Assembly (NCBI GenBank): GCA_003506735.1
Contig: DNYS01000104.1
Location: 2,088 to 8,914 of the forward strand
Direction of reading: 5' to 3'
Origin: Nitrospinota bacterium
Lineage (GTDB): Bacteria > UBA8248
Length of the DNA stretch: 6,827 nucleotides
Shown: positions 1 through 6,729 of the stretch, in pieces
How the letters are laid out: each line of letters begins with the position of its first letter
How positions within the stretch are numbered: position 1 is the stretch's first letter
Notes under the pieces: model-generated
The model's database searches: none
Told to the model about the DNA's origin: nothing
Seen by the model: the letters and a program-made list of their open reading frames with translations, nothing else
Program-made: the position numbers and the translations under genes

Positions 1-1
1 A

Positions 2-2734
2 ACCCGGGCCGAAACAGGGATTCGTGCCATCGCGGAAAAGCAGGGACTCAGTCCCGAGGAGGCGGCGCGCGGGATTATCGAGGTAGCGGCATGGAACCAG
101 GCCCTCGCCATTCGGCAAATGACGGTGAACCAGGGCAAGGATCCCCGTGAGTTCGTCCTGGTGGCATTCGGAGGGGCGGGTCCGTTGATGGCCGCCGATA
201 TCGCCGAAGTGCTGGAGGTGCGGGAAATCGTCGTGCCGCCCCAACCCGGGTGCGGAAGCGCGGTGGGTCTCGTCGAAGTGGACCTTCGAAACGATTACGT
301 CAGGACTTTCATCGCCCTGCTGGACGAGATTTCCCCGGATAAGATTGAAAGCGAATTTCAGGAAATGGAAGAGGAAGCCGATGCCGATTTAAAGGTGGAG
401 CAGGTGGACCCCGCTTCCCGTGTTTTTGTCCGGTCCTTGGATTTGCGCTATTTCGGCGAAGGGCAAGAGATGCGTGTGGATATTCCCCCGGCCGGGACGT
501 TCTCCGAGGCCACCCGTAAGGTGATTGGCCGGTTTCACGAGGAATACAAATCCCAATTCGAATTTAACTACGAGAGCCAGACGCCGGTGGAGGTGGTGAA
601 CCTCAGGCTCACCGCGATTGGAGAGATGAAAAAGGCGCCAAGAAAGCGAATAGCCGGGGGAAAAGGAGCAGAAACGGCGCGGACGGGCCACCGGCCGGTG
701 TATTTCGCCTCGAGGGAATTTGTCGAGACCCCCGTATACGACCGCGCTCGTCTCGGCAAGGGAGATCAAATTGAAGGGCCCGCCATCGTCGAGGATTTTG
801 GAGCCACGACGGTGATTTTCCCCGGAAGCCGATGCGGAATCGACGATTGGGGGAATTTGCGAATTTCGCTGCCGGCCAGGAAGAAGGGAGAAACGGAGTC
901 CGCAAGCGAAGGCGGCCAATCGGAAAACGGACCGGGCCCCGTCGTTCAGGAAATCGTCGAAGGAGCTCTTTATGCGGCGGAGCGCGAGATGGAAGATCTG
1001 GTCGAGCGGACGGCGCGCTCTCCCCTCATTCGGGATATGCATGATTACCGGGTGGGGCTGTTCGACCGGGAAGGCCGAAAACTCACCGGGCGTTCCTATT
1101 CCGCCGTGGTGGACCCCATTTTCAAAAAGTGGAACGTCGATGAAATCGCTCCGGGGGATGTGTTCATTTGGAACGATGTATATCTTGCCGAGGGCGGCAT
1201 CGGCCACTTGCCCGATCTGTGTTCGTGTATTCCGATTTTCCATGAAAGCGAAATCGTCGCGTTTGCGCTGGTGTTCGGACATCATGACGATATCGGCGGG
1301 ATGGTTCCGGGCAGCCTTCCGACGAACGCGACGGAAATATTTCAGGAAGGCCTGCTGGTCCCTCCGGTCAAGCTCTACGACAAAGGGGTCCGGAACGAAG
1401 ACCTCTACACCGTGATATTCCGCAACAGCCGCCTCTCCGAACACCTCCAGGCGGACATCGACGCCGAGATCGCGGCCTGTCGGGTGGGCGGCGCCCGCGT
1501 GATAGAGCTTTTCGCGCGATTCGGCAGGGACACGGTGATTCAATGTTTCGAAGGATTTCTGGATAAATGCGAGCGCACGATTCGCGAGGAACTCATTTCG
1601 AAAATTCCCGACGGTGAATACGAATGGGAAGATTACATCGAATCCGACGGCGTGGAGGCGGATAAAATCCACACCCTCAAATTGAAGATGACGAAGAAAG
1701 ACGACCGTCTGCATCTCGATTTTCGCGGCACATCTCCCCAGGCGATGGGGCCGATCAACTGGCCGGGCAATTATTCCGAAGGGCGGTTTCTGAAAAAATG
1801 GATCGGCCCCATTCTCCGGAATCTGGCCGACAGCTATGAGCGAATGTTCGAAATCGACATCAACGAAGGAATCTGCCGGTTGATCGATATCCAGTTTCCG
1901 GAGCCCGGCACCTTGATCACACCGATCTTTCCGGCTCCAACGAATATGCGGACCTTCACCATACTACGCCTGTTGAGTCTGTTCTGCGGTGTGTTGGGGA
2001 TTGCGACGAAAGGGGCCATGCCGGCCGATCAGGAAACCATCCGCTACTGGGGTATCCACGGCAACGACGAGGAAGGGAAGTTTTTCCTTTTCCGGGAAAT
2101 TCTTGGAGGCGGCTCAGGCGGCCGCCCATGGGGGGACGGCGAGGATGTGATCCATGTCGTTCCCAATAGCCGGAATCTTCCCGCCGAGTTTAGCGAGGGG
2201 CGGTTTCCCGTTCGCGTGGAGCGACTCGGGCTTGCATGTGATTCAGGCGGGCCGGGAAAGTGGCGCGGAGGGTTGGGCTACTTCAAGGAGGTCAGGGTGC
2301 TTTGCGACTGCGAGGCCTTGAGCAACGCCGACCGTTCGTTTCTCGCCCCCTGGGGCACGAATGGTGGCGGCCCGGGCGGGCTCTACCGGATAATGGTCAA
2401 CCCCGGCCGGTCCGGCGAGCGCGAAGTTCCCGCCCTCAGCAATCACGTCGCGATAGCCAAGGGGGATTTAATTCGTGTGGTTACCACGGGCGGCGGCGGG
2501 TGGGGCGATCCGCTCGAACGCGAGGTGGATCTGGTCCGCCGGGACGTTCTCTGGGGCAAGGTAAGCGTCGCAGGCGCGGGCCGCGACTACGGGGTCGTGT
2601 TTCGGGATGAAGATTCTCTCGATGTTGACGAGAATGCGACCGTGTCGCTTCGCGAATCGATTCGGGTTCGGCAGGGGGTTCCCGCCTTCTTTGATCGCGG
2701 GGTGAATTATTCTTCGGTGCGGCCGTCAGGATGA
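2..2734 (+). CDS. Fused hydantoinase A/B (HyuA-HyuB, oxoprolinase/acetone carboxylase family), 5'-truncated by the window edge
   Basis: The frame is open from base 2, before the first ATG at 119. The codons before that ATG already read as HyuA (…AARGIIEVAAWNQALAIRQ), so the gene begins outside the window, with roughly 350-400 residues missing. In visible numbering (910 aa): the end of the HyuA ATPase domain with FGGAGPLM at 56-63; the HyuA C-terminal domain to about 291; a charged, Ser/Gly-rich linker at 292-312; then a complete HyuB from about 313. HyuB signatures are NDVY…GHLPD (391-405), GHHDDIGG (426-433), a PGS…ATEIFQEG block (436-450), DSGGPGKWRGG (747-757) and TTGGGGWGDPLER (828-840). 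The HxxD of GHLPD and the HHDD are candidate metal ligands (inference). Known members use ATP to hydrolyse 5-oxoproline, N-methylhydantoin or lactams, or to carboxylate ketones, in the cytoplasm. Its neighbours point to a cyclic amide, imide or ureide substrate. The family call is firm; the substrate is unknown. Confidence 0.93.
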   Translation, partial: TRAETGIRAIAEKQGLSPEEAARGIIEVAAWNQALAIRQMTVNQGKDPREFVLVAFGGAGPLMAADIAEVLEVREIVVPPQPGCGSAVGLVEVDLRNDYVRTFIALLDEISPDKIESEFQEMEEEADADLKVEQVDPASRVFVRSLDLRYFGEGQEMRVDIPPAGTFSEATRKVIGRFHEEYKSQFEFNYESQTPVEVVNLRLTAIGEMKKAPRKRIAGGKGAETARTGHRPVYFASREFVETPVYDRARLGKGDQIEGPAIVEDFGATTVIFPGSRCGIDDWGNLRISLPARKKGETESASEGGQSENGPGPVVQEIVEGALYAAEREMEDLVERTARSPLIRDMHDYRVGLFDREGRKLTGRSYSAVVDPIFKKWNVDEIAPGDVFIWNDVYLAEGGIGHLPDLCSCIPIFHESEIVAFALVFGHHDDIGGMVPGSLPTNATEIFQEGLLVPPVKLYDKGVRNEDLYTVIFRNSRLSEHLQADIDAEIAACRVGGARVIELFARFGRDTVIQCFEGFLDKCERTIREELISKIPDGEYEWEDYIESDGVEADKIHTLKLKMTKKDDRLHLDFRGTSPQAMGPINWPGNYSEGRFLKKWIGPILRNLADSYERMFEIDINEGICRLIDIQFPEPGTLITPIFPAPTNMRTFTILRLLSLFCGVLGIATKGAMPADQETIRYWGIHGNDEEGKFFLFREILGGGSGGRPWGDGEDVIHVVPNSRNLPAEFSEGRFPVRVERLGLACDSGGPGKWRGGLGYFKEVRVLCDCEALSNADRSFLAPWGTNGGGPGGLYRIMVNPGRSGEREVPALSNHVAIAKGDLIRVVTTGGGGWGDPLEREVDLVRRDVLWGKVSVAGAGRDYGVVFRDEDSLDVDENATVSLRESIRVRQGVPAFFDRGVNYSSVRPSG

Positions 2735-2783
2735 CCGTGCTGGACAATCGGACACTTATTCCGGGAATCATTTCTTAGTCAAA

Positions 2784-2788
2784 AGGAG
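2784..2788 (+). promoter_or_regulatory. Shine-Dalgarno site of the cyclase gene
   Basis: AGGAG lies in an A-rich context, 9 nt before the ATG at 2798. It is a strong consensus site and supports that start. The 63-nt gap between the HyuAB stop and this gene shows no convincing terminator, so read-through from HyuAB is likely. Confidence 0.7.
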
Positions 2789-2797
2789 ACTTCCAAA

Positions 2798-3517
2798 ATG
2801 AAATTGATCGATTTAAGTATGGAAATATATCGGGATATGCCGATTTATCCCGATCTTCCCGGCCCGTCCCTCACCGTCGATGAGGACTGGGATACCGTGG
2901 CCCGGCGGACCGGCGCTATTAACTACGGCGCCGACATCGTTACGAACCATTGCGTCATCTTCATGAGCGACCATACCGGGACGCACATCGACTCCCCCTG
3001 GCACAACAATCCCGACGGCTTTACGACCGAGCGGATCCCAATCGAATGGTGCATTTCGGACGGGGTGGTTCTGGATTTCACCGACAAGGAACACGGTTAC
3101 GAGATCATGGCGGCGGATGTGGAAACCGCCCTGAAAAAAATCGACTATACCCTCAAGCCTCTGGACATTGTATTGATCCGCACCGATGCAAGCCTGGACT
3201 GGCAGACGGACCCGGATTACACGAAGAACCAGCCGGGCATGAGCGCTGAGGCGACCCACTATTTGATCGACAACGGCATCCACGTGATGGGAATCGACGG
3301 GAGCGGGTGGGATGTCCCGATTTGGAAAATGCACGAAACCCGGCGATACTGGGAAGCCCACCGGGTCATGCTCGAAAAGGAATACTGCCATATCGAAAAT
3401 TTGGTGAATCTACATCTGATTCCCAAGCCTCATGGTTTTAAAATTTCGGTGCTCCCCATCAAGTTCCGCGGCATTTCAGGTTCCCCCATTCGCGCGGTGG
3501 CGATGATAGAGAGTTAG
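2798..3517 (+). CDS. Cyclase-family metal-dependent hydrolase (kynurenine formamidase/isatin hydrolase-like)
   Basis: This 239-aa cytoplasmic protein has no signal peptide and is close to the usual family length of about 210-260 aa. The family signature HxGTHxDxPxH appears as HTGTHIDSPWH at residues 59-69. Its His and Asp residues bind the catalytic divalent metal (Mn or Zn) in known members. Other family blocks are the N-terminal DLS…MPIYP, a PGMS segment near 146-149 leading to GIDGSGWD (165-172), and the C-terminal IENL-NL…LPIKFRGISGSPIRAVAMI. Characterised relatives hydrolyse N-formylkynurenine, open the lactam ring of isatin, or act on other amides. Between HyuAB and FdrA it probably opens a cyclic amide or ureide, or trims the product of HyuAB; which of these cannot be read from the sequence. 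It is preceded by AGGAG and followed after 26 nt by fdrA, so the two are probably cotranscribed. Confidence 0.92.
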   Translation: MKLIDLSMEIYRDMPIYPDLPGPSLTVDEDWDTVARRTGAINYGADIVTNHCVIFMSDHTGTHIDSPWHNNPDGFTTERIPIEWCISDGVVLDFTDKEHGYEIMAADVETALKKIDYTLKPLDIVLIRTDASLDWQTDPDYTKNQPGMSAEATHYLIDNGIHVMGIDGSGWDVPIWKMHETRRYWEAHRVMLEKEYCHIENLVNLHLIPKPHGFKISVLPIKFRGISGSPIRAVAMIES

Positions 3518-3531
3518 GTTTCGGATAAAGT

Positions 3532-3535
3532 GGAG
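3532..3535 (+). promoter_or_regulatory. Shine-Dalgarno site of fdrA
   Basis: GGAG lies 8 nt before the ATG at 3544, inside the 26-nt gap after the cyclase stop. A nearer ATG at 3539 is in another frame, so the site and the N-terminal homology together fix the start at 3544. Confidence 0.6.
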
Positions 3536-3543
3536 AAAATGAA

Positions 3544-5112
3544 ATGGCGGTAGCCGTTCGCGTATTGTCCGGGGTGTACCACGATTCGGTGAAGCTGATG
3601 CGTGTCAGCGCTGCCGCCTGGGAGAAACCGGGTATCCGGCAGGCGGTGGCCGTTTTGGGAACCCCGATGAACCGCGAACAGCTTGCCCAGGGAGGCCTGC
3701 TTGCCGGCCAGGCGGAACATGCGGGGCCGAACGATCTGGTCCTGGCTGTAGAGGCGGACAGTGCACAGGTGGCGGAAGATCAACTGGTTTCCATGGAAGC
3801 GGACCTGAGTGCACCTCGATCCGGCGGAGGAGCGGGAGGTTTCACGAATTTCCCCGTACCGACCCTGGACGCCGCATTGGGAAAAGATCCCCAGATCAAT
3901 CTCGCTCTTTTTTCGATTCCCGGACCGAACGTGCGCCGTGAGGCGGAGCGTGCGCTCCGAAAAGGTCTTCATTGCCTGATCTTTAGCGATAACGTCTCCG
4001 TCGAGGACGAGGTGGCGCTCAAGCGAATGGGCCGGGAGAAGGGCCTGCTGGTCATGGGCCCCGACTGCGGAACGGCTCATATCGGAGGCGTTGGACTCGG
4101 GTTTTGCAATGTCATGCGGCCGGGGAAAATCGGAATCGTAGGCGCGGCCGGGACGGGCATTCAGGAAGTCATGGCCGCTATTGACGCGGCGGGTGGCGGA
4201 ATTTCATGCGCCTTGGGCACCGGGGGGCGGGATGTTTCCGACGCCGTGGGCGGCCTTGCCATGGTTCAGTCCATCGAGATGCTCGCGGAAGATTCAGGCA
4301 CGGAAGTTCTGTTGATACTGGGGAAACCCCCCGAGGCTGTGGCGATGGAGAAAGTGCTCGAAGCGGCCGCCAAGTGTGGAAAGCCGACGGTTATACACTT
4401 TGTCGGGGTCCTGATCGGGGAAATCCGCCGGCGGGCCGGCGAATATCCCCATCTTCACGAGGCGGATTCGCTGGCCGCCGCAGGGAGACTTTCGGTTTCA
4501 CTGGCCGGCCAGTCGGGTGCTGTAGCCGCATCTGAAATCGGCCCGGAGTCGTCAAAAAGGATTTCCGAATGGGGCCGGCGGCGCGCGAGGGGCCGACGAT
4601 TTCTGCGGGGCGTCTATACGGGCGGGACGCTGTGCGCCGAAGCGCAGGCGGTCATCGGAAGGACGGTTCCGGGTATCCGTTCAAATGCGCCAATCGATAA
4701 AATCAATGGGATGATGGCGGATCCCGTGAAGTCGGAAGGCCATTCGGTGGTGGATTTGGGCGACGATTTTTTCACCCGGGGAAAACCCCATCCCATGATC
4801 GACCCCGAACCGAGAAACGCTAGGCTCATTCAAGAAGCGGAGGATTCCGAAACGGCGGTGGTGCTCTTCGATGTGGTTCTGGGATTGGGCTCGCATGAAG
4901 ATCCGGCGGGGGAGGTGGCAAAAGCGATTGAGGGGGCGCTGGTTTCGAGTCCAGACGTTTTGTTTGTCGGTTCCGTGACGGGGACCGGGGGCGATCCGCA
5001 GAATCTGAAAGCCCAGCGCGCCAGACTGGCGGAGGCCGGGGTATTGGTCGCGGATACGCATGTAGAGGCATGTCTGGCCGCCGCGGCCGCGCTCAAGGAG
5101 TTTTCCGAGTGA
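3544..5112 (+). CDS. fdrA: FdrA-like protein (AllF-type carbamoyltransferase subunit, succinyl-CoA-synthetase fold)
   Basis: This 522-aa protein matches E. coli FdrA, as I remember it, along its length. It has the N-terminal DSVKLM (14-19) and LGTPMNREQL (38-47), the IFSDNVSVEDE block (146-156), KGLLVMGPDCGT (166-177), the Rossmann-like loop GAAGTGIQE (200-208), GTGGRDVS (225-232), GVYTGGTLCAEA (356-367), DLGDDFF (404-410) and KPHPMIDP (414-421). The fold resembles succinyl-CoA synthetase alpha, but I see no GHAGA phosphohistidine motif, so a CoA-ligase role is unlikely. In E. coli, FdrA (AllF) with YlbE (AllG) and YlbF (AllH) has been reported as oxamate carbamoyltransferase: oxalurate plus phosphate gives oxamate plus carbamoyl phosphate. 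It probably does a related carbamoyl transfer here, partnered by the coupled DUF1116 protein. It is shorter at the C-terminus than E. coli FdrA (about 555 aa), ending at ALKEFSE. An Arg-rich stretch (345-355) precedes the GVYTGGTL motif. Confidence 0.92.
   Translation: MAVAVRVLSGVYHDSVKLMRVSAAAWEKPGIRQAVAVLGTPMNREQLAQGGLLAGQAEHAGPNDLVLAVEADSAQVAEDQLVSMEADLSAPRSGGGAGGFTNFPVPTLDAALGKDPQINLALFSIPGPNVRREAERALRKGLHCLIFSDNVSVEDEVALKRMGREKGLLVMGPDCGTAHIGGVGLGFCNVMRPGKIGIVGAAGTGIQEVMAAIDAAGGGISCALGTGGRDVSDAVGGLAMVQSIEMLAEDSGTEVLLILGKPPEAVAMEKVLEAAAKCGKPTVIHFVGVLIGEIRRRAGEYPHLHEADSLAAAGRLSVSLAGQSGAVAASEIGPESSKRISEWGRRRARGRRFLRGVYTGGTLCAEAQAVIGRTVPGIRSNAPIDKINGMMADPVKSEGHSVVDLGDDFFTRGKPHPMIDPEPRNARLIQEAEDSETAVVLFDVVLGLGSHEDPAGEVAKAIEGALVSSPDVLFVGSVTGTGGDPQNLKAQRARLAEAGVLVADTHVEACLAAAAALKEFSE
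5095..5100 (+). promoter_or_regulatory. Shine-Dalgarno site deciding the GTG start of the DUF1116 gene
   Basis: AAGGAG sits inside the last codons of fdrA, 8 nt before a GTG at 5109 whose last two bases open the fdrA TGA stop (GTGA overlap). This makes the GTG a better start than the in-frame ATG at 5070, which would add 13 residues with no family resemblance (MSGRRGRAQGVFR). It implies translational coupling and matched amounts of the two proteins. Confidence 0.8.
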
Positions 5113-6527
5113 ATGAGAAAAAGCTACTGGAGGGCGTTCGTGTTGCAAATATCGGGGTGGATTTGTTTTCGGAGAGCCTTGTTTCCCAGAATGCCCCTGT
5201 GGTCCAGGTGGATTGGCGTCCCGCCGCGGGAGGAGATCCGGAAATGATTGAACGACTCGACCGATTGGCCTCCTGCGATGCGGCCAACGATATCGCAATG
5301 GAGCGTCTTCAGGCCGCGAGGCCCGTATGGGTGGATGTGGGGGTTGCCGCCGACGCGATACCCGGAATGGGGGAGAGGATGCTCCTGCACGCCGGGCCTC
5401 CCATCGGCTGGGACGATATGTCCGGCCCCATGCGCGGCGCGATGATCGGGGCGATGCTCCTGGAGGGCTGGGCGAAAGACGAAAGCGAGGCGGAAAAGCT
5501 TGGCGCCGGTGGAGAGATTGCCTTCGAGCCCTGTCATCACCATTCGGCGGTGGGGCCGATGGCGGGCGTGATTTCGCCCTCGATGCCTGTCAACGTCATC
5601 GAAAATCAGGCGCCGTCCGATTTGGGAGGCGGCAACAGGAGCTATTCCACCCTGAACGAGGGTCTGGGCAAGGTTCTCCGGTACGGCGCATATTCGCCGG
5701 ACGTCCTGGATCGCCTCCGGTGGATGGCGGATGAACTGGCCCCGGCCATGCGGGAGACGGTGAAGGCGATGGAAGGGGGGCTCGATATCAAAAACATAAT
5801 CGCGCGGGCCCTGCACATGGGTGATGAGGTCCACAACCGAAACCTGGCGGCGACGGCGACGGTATTTCGGATGATTATGCCCCACCTGGCGGATTCGGTG
5901 AGCGATACGAAGGTGATATCCCGCGTGGCGAATTTCATTGCCGGGAACGATCATTTTTTCCTGAATTTGGGGATGCCGGCCGCTAAGGCGAGCCTGGATG
6001 CCATGGCCAACGTGGAAGGCTGCTCCCTGGTCTACGCCATGGCGCGCAATGGGACCGAGTTTGGCATTCGGGTTAGCGGTCTGGGAAATCGGTGGTTCAC
6101 CGCGCCGGCGAAGCATCCGGTCGGGCTCTTTTTCCCCGGCTATGGCCAGGAGGACGCCAACCTGGATATTGGCGATTCGGCGATTATGGAGACCCTCGGC
6201 CTCGGTGGATTTGCGATGGGGGCCGCGCCCGCGATTGTCCAGTTTGTCGGAGGATCAACGGCCGAGGCCATTCAGGCGACCAACGAAATGTACGGAATCA
6301 CCTGGACGAGGAGCCGGGACTATACCCTTCCGATATTTGATTTTGCGGGAGTTCCGATGGGAATCGACATCCGGAAAGTGATCGAAACGGGGATATTTCC
6401 CAATATCAATACCGGAATCGCCCACCGGGATGCGGGTATCGGGCAGATAGGGGCGGGCATTCTCCGTGCGCCCGAAGCTCCGTTCCAGGAAGCTTTCGAG
6501 GCCCTGGCCGAAAAGATGCCCGCATAG
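5109..6527 (+). CDS. allG: DUF1116 family protein (YlbE/AllG-like subunit of the FdrA carbamoyltransferase complex)
   Basis: With the GTG start the protein has 472 aa. It matches E. coli YlbE (AllG, about 420 aa) in the conserved blocks: LLHAGPPIGWDDMSGPMRGA (92-111), LLEGWAKDE (117-125), PCHHHSAVGPMAG (141-153), SMPVNVIEN (158-166), LNEGLGKVLRYGAY (182-195), MGDEVHNRN (237-245), FFLNLGM (283-289), RNGTEFGIRVSGLGNRWFTA (313-332), LDIGDSAIMET (352-362) and NTGIAHRDAGIGQIGAG (434-450). The His cluster at 143-145 and the HAGPP motif are candidate active-site elements (inference). Residues 6-53 form an N-terminal module resembling the C-terminal tail of E. coli FdrA rather than E. coli YlbE. The reported role of the family is as a subunit of oxamate carbamoyltransferase. 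Its GTGA overlap with fdrA fits a stoichiometric complex. It has no signal peptide or membrane segment, so it is cytoplasmic. Confidence 0.92.
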   Translation: MNEKKLLEGVRVANIGVDLFSESLVSQNAPVVQVDWRPAAGGDPEMIERLDRLASCDAANDIAMERLQAARPVWVDVGVAADAIPGMGERMLLHAGPPIGWDDMSGPMRGAMIGAMLLEGWAKDESEAEKLGAGGEIAFEPCHHHSAVGPMAGVISPSMPVNVIENQAPSDLGGGNRSYSTLNEGLGKVLRYGAYSPDVLDRLRWMADELAPAMRETVKAMEGGLDIKNIIARALHMGDEVHNRNLAATATVFRMIMPHLADSVSDTKVISRVANFIAGNDHFFLNLGMPAAKASLDAMANVEGCSLVYAMARNGTEFGIRVSGLGNRWFTAPAKHPVGLFFPGYGQEDANLDIGDSAIMETLGLGGFAMGAAPAIVQFVGGSTAEAIQATNEMYGITWTRSRDYTLPIFDFAGVPMGIDIRKVIETGIFPNINTGIAHRDAGIGQIGAGILRAPEAPFQEAFEALAEKMPA

Positions 6528-6729
6528 TCGGGAAGGCTTCGCCGGGAAAACCACGGCAGGATATTTTTAAAGGGGATTACAATCGGGGAATATTTTTACC
6601 TCGTCTTTTACAGATGAGAGCGTGAGGTCAATTTTCGGCCACATCGAGATTCAAGAGATTCACCGAAGGAAATGTGGAAGGTAGTGGTTTCGAAGGTCCG
6701 CGATAAATGGTTCTTGCCCCTGAGGATGG
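6528..6729 (+). other. Intergenic region with AT-rich patches; possible weak terminator and promoter
   Basis: About 200 nt separate the DUF1116 stop from the carbamate kinase start. This is far longer than the other gaps in the window. A weak dyad GCCG/CGGC (6541-6544 with 6554-6557) is followed by TTTTT at 6563-6567, a poor terminator candidate. The 9-mer ATATTTTTA occurs twice, at 6561-6569 and 6590-6598. TACAAT at 6578-6583 resembles a -10 box but has no good -35, and TTTACA at 6607-6612 resembles a -35 but has only a weak -10. No convincing gene is seen; the longest sense reading (6672-6761) has 29 codons and no recognisable motif. The region may separate carbamate kinase into its own transcript, but no single element is strong. 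Confidence 0.4.
6722..6725 (+). promoter_or_regulatory. Candidate Shine-Dalgarno site of the carbamate kinase gene
   Basis: GAGG lies 4 nt before ATG 6730 and 10 nt before the in-frame ATG 6736. Neither spacing is ideal, so the two starts, which differ by two residues, cannot be separated here. Confidence 0.4.

Noticed and set aside
119..121. ATG 119 as a true start of the HyuAB gene
   Set aside because: The upstream in-frame codons from base 2 already encode conserved HyuA sequence, so this is an internal Met of a gene cut by the window edge.
389..1714. 441-aa open frame on the minus strand inside HyuAB
   Set aside because: It is fully antisense to well-conserved HyuA/HyuB sequence, has no recognisable domain and spans the A-B linker. 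It is explained by GC-rich codon bias in the sense gene.
2813..3391. 192-aa minus-strand frame opposite the cyclase gene
   Set aside because: It lies opposite the metal-binding and structural motifs of the cyclase, with no domain and no plausible start context.
4573..4608. Possible frameshift in fdrA at the Arg-rich stretch
   Set aside because: The reading frame resumes directly into FLRGVYTGGTLC, a conserved family block, and the preceding sequence aligns in the same frame, so no frameshift is needed.
5070..5108. ATG 5070 as the start of the DUF1116 gene
   Set aside because: It has no good ribosome site and would add 13 residues without family resemblance. GTG 5109 has AAGGAG at 8 nt and a stop-start overlap.
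5124..6116. 330-aa open frame on the minus strand inside the DUF1116 gene
   Set aside because: It is antisense to a strongly conserved family, and its His/Arg/Pro-rich composition is typical of shadow frames. No motif was recognised.
6541..6567. Intrinsic terminator after the DUF1116 gene
   Set aside because: The stem is only 4 bp and the T-run is offset from it, too weak to call as a terminator.
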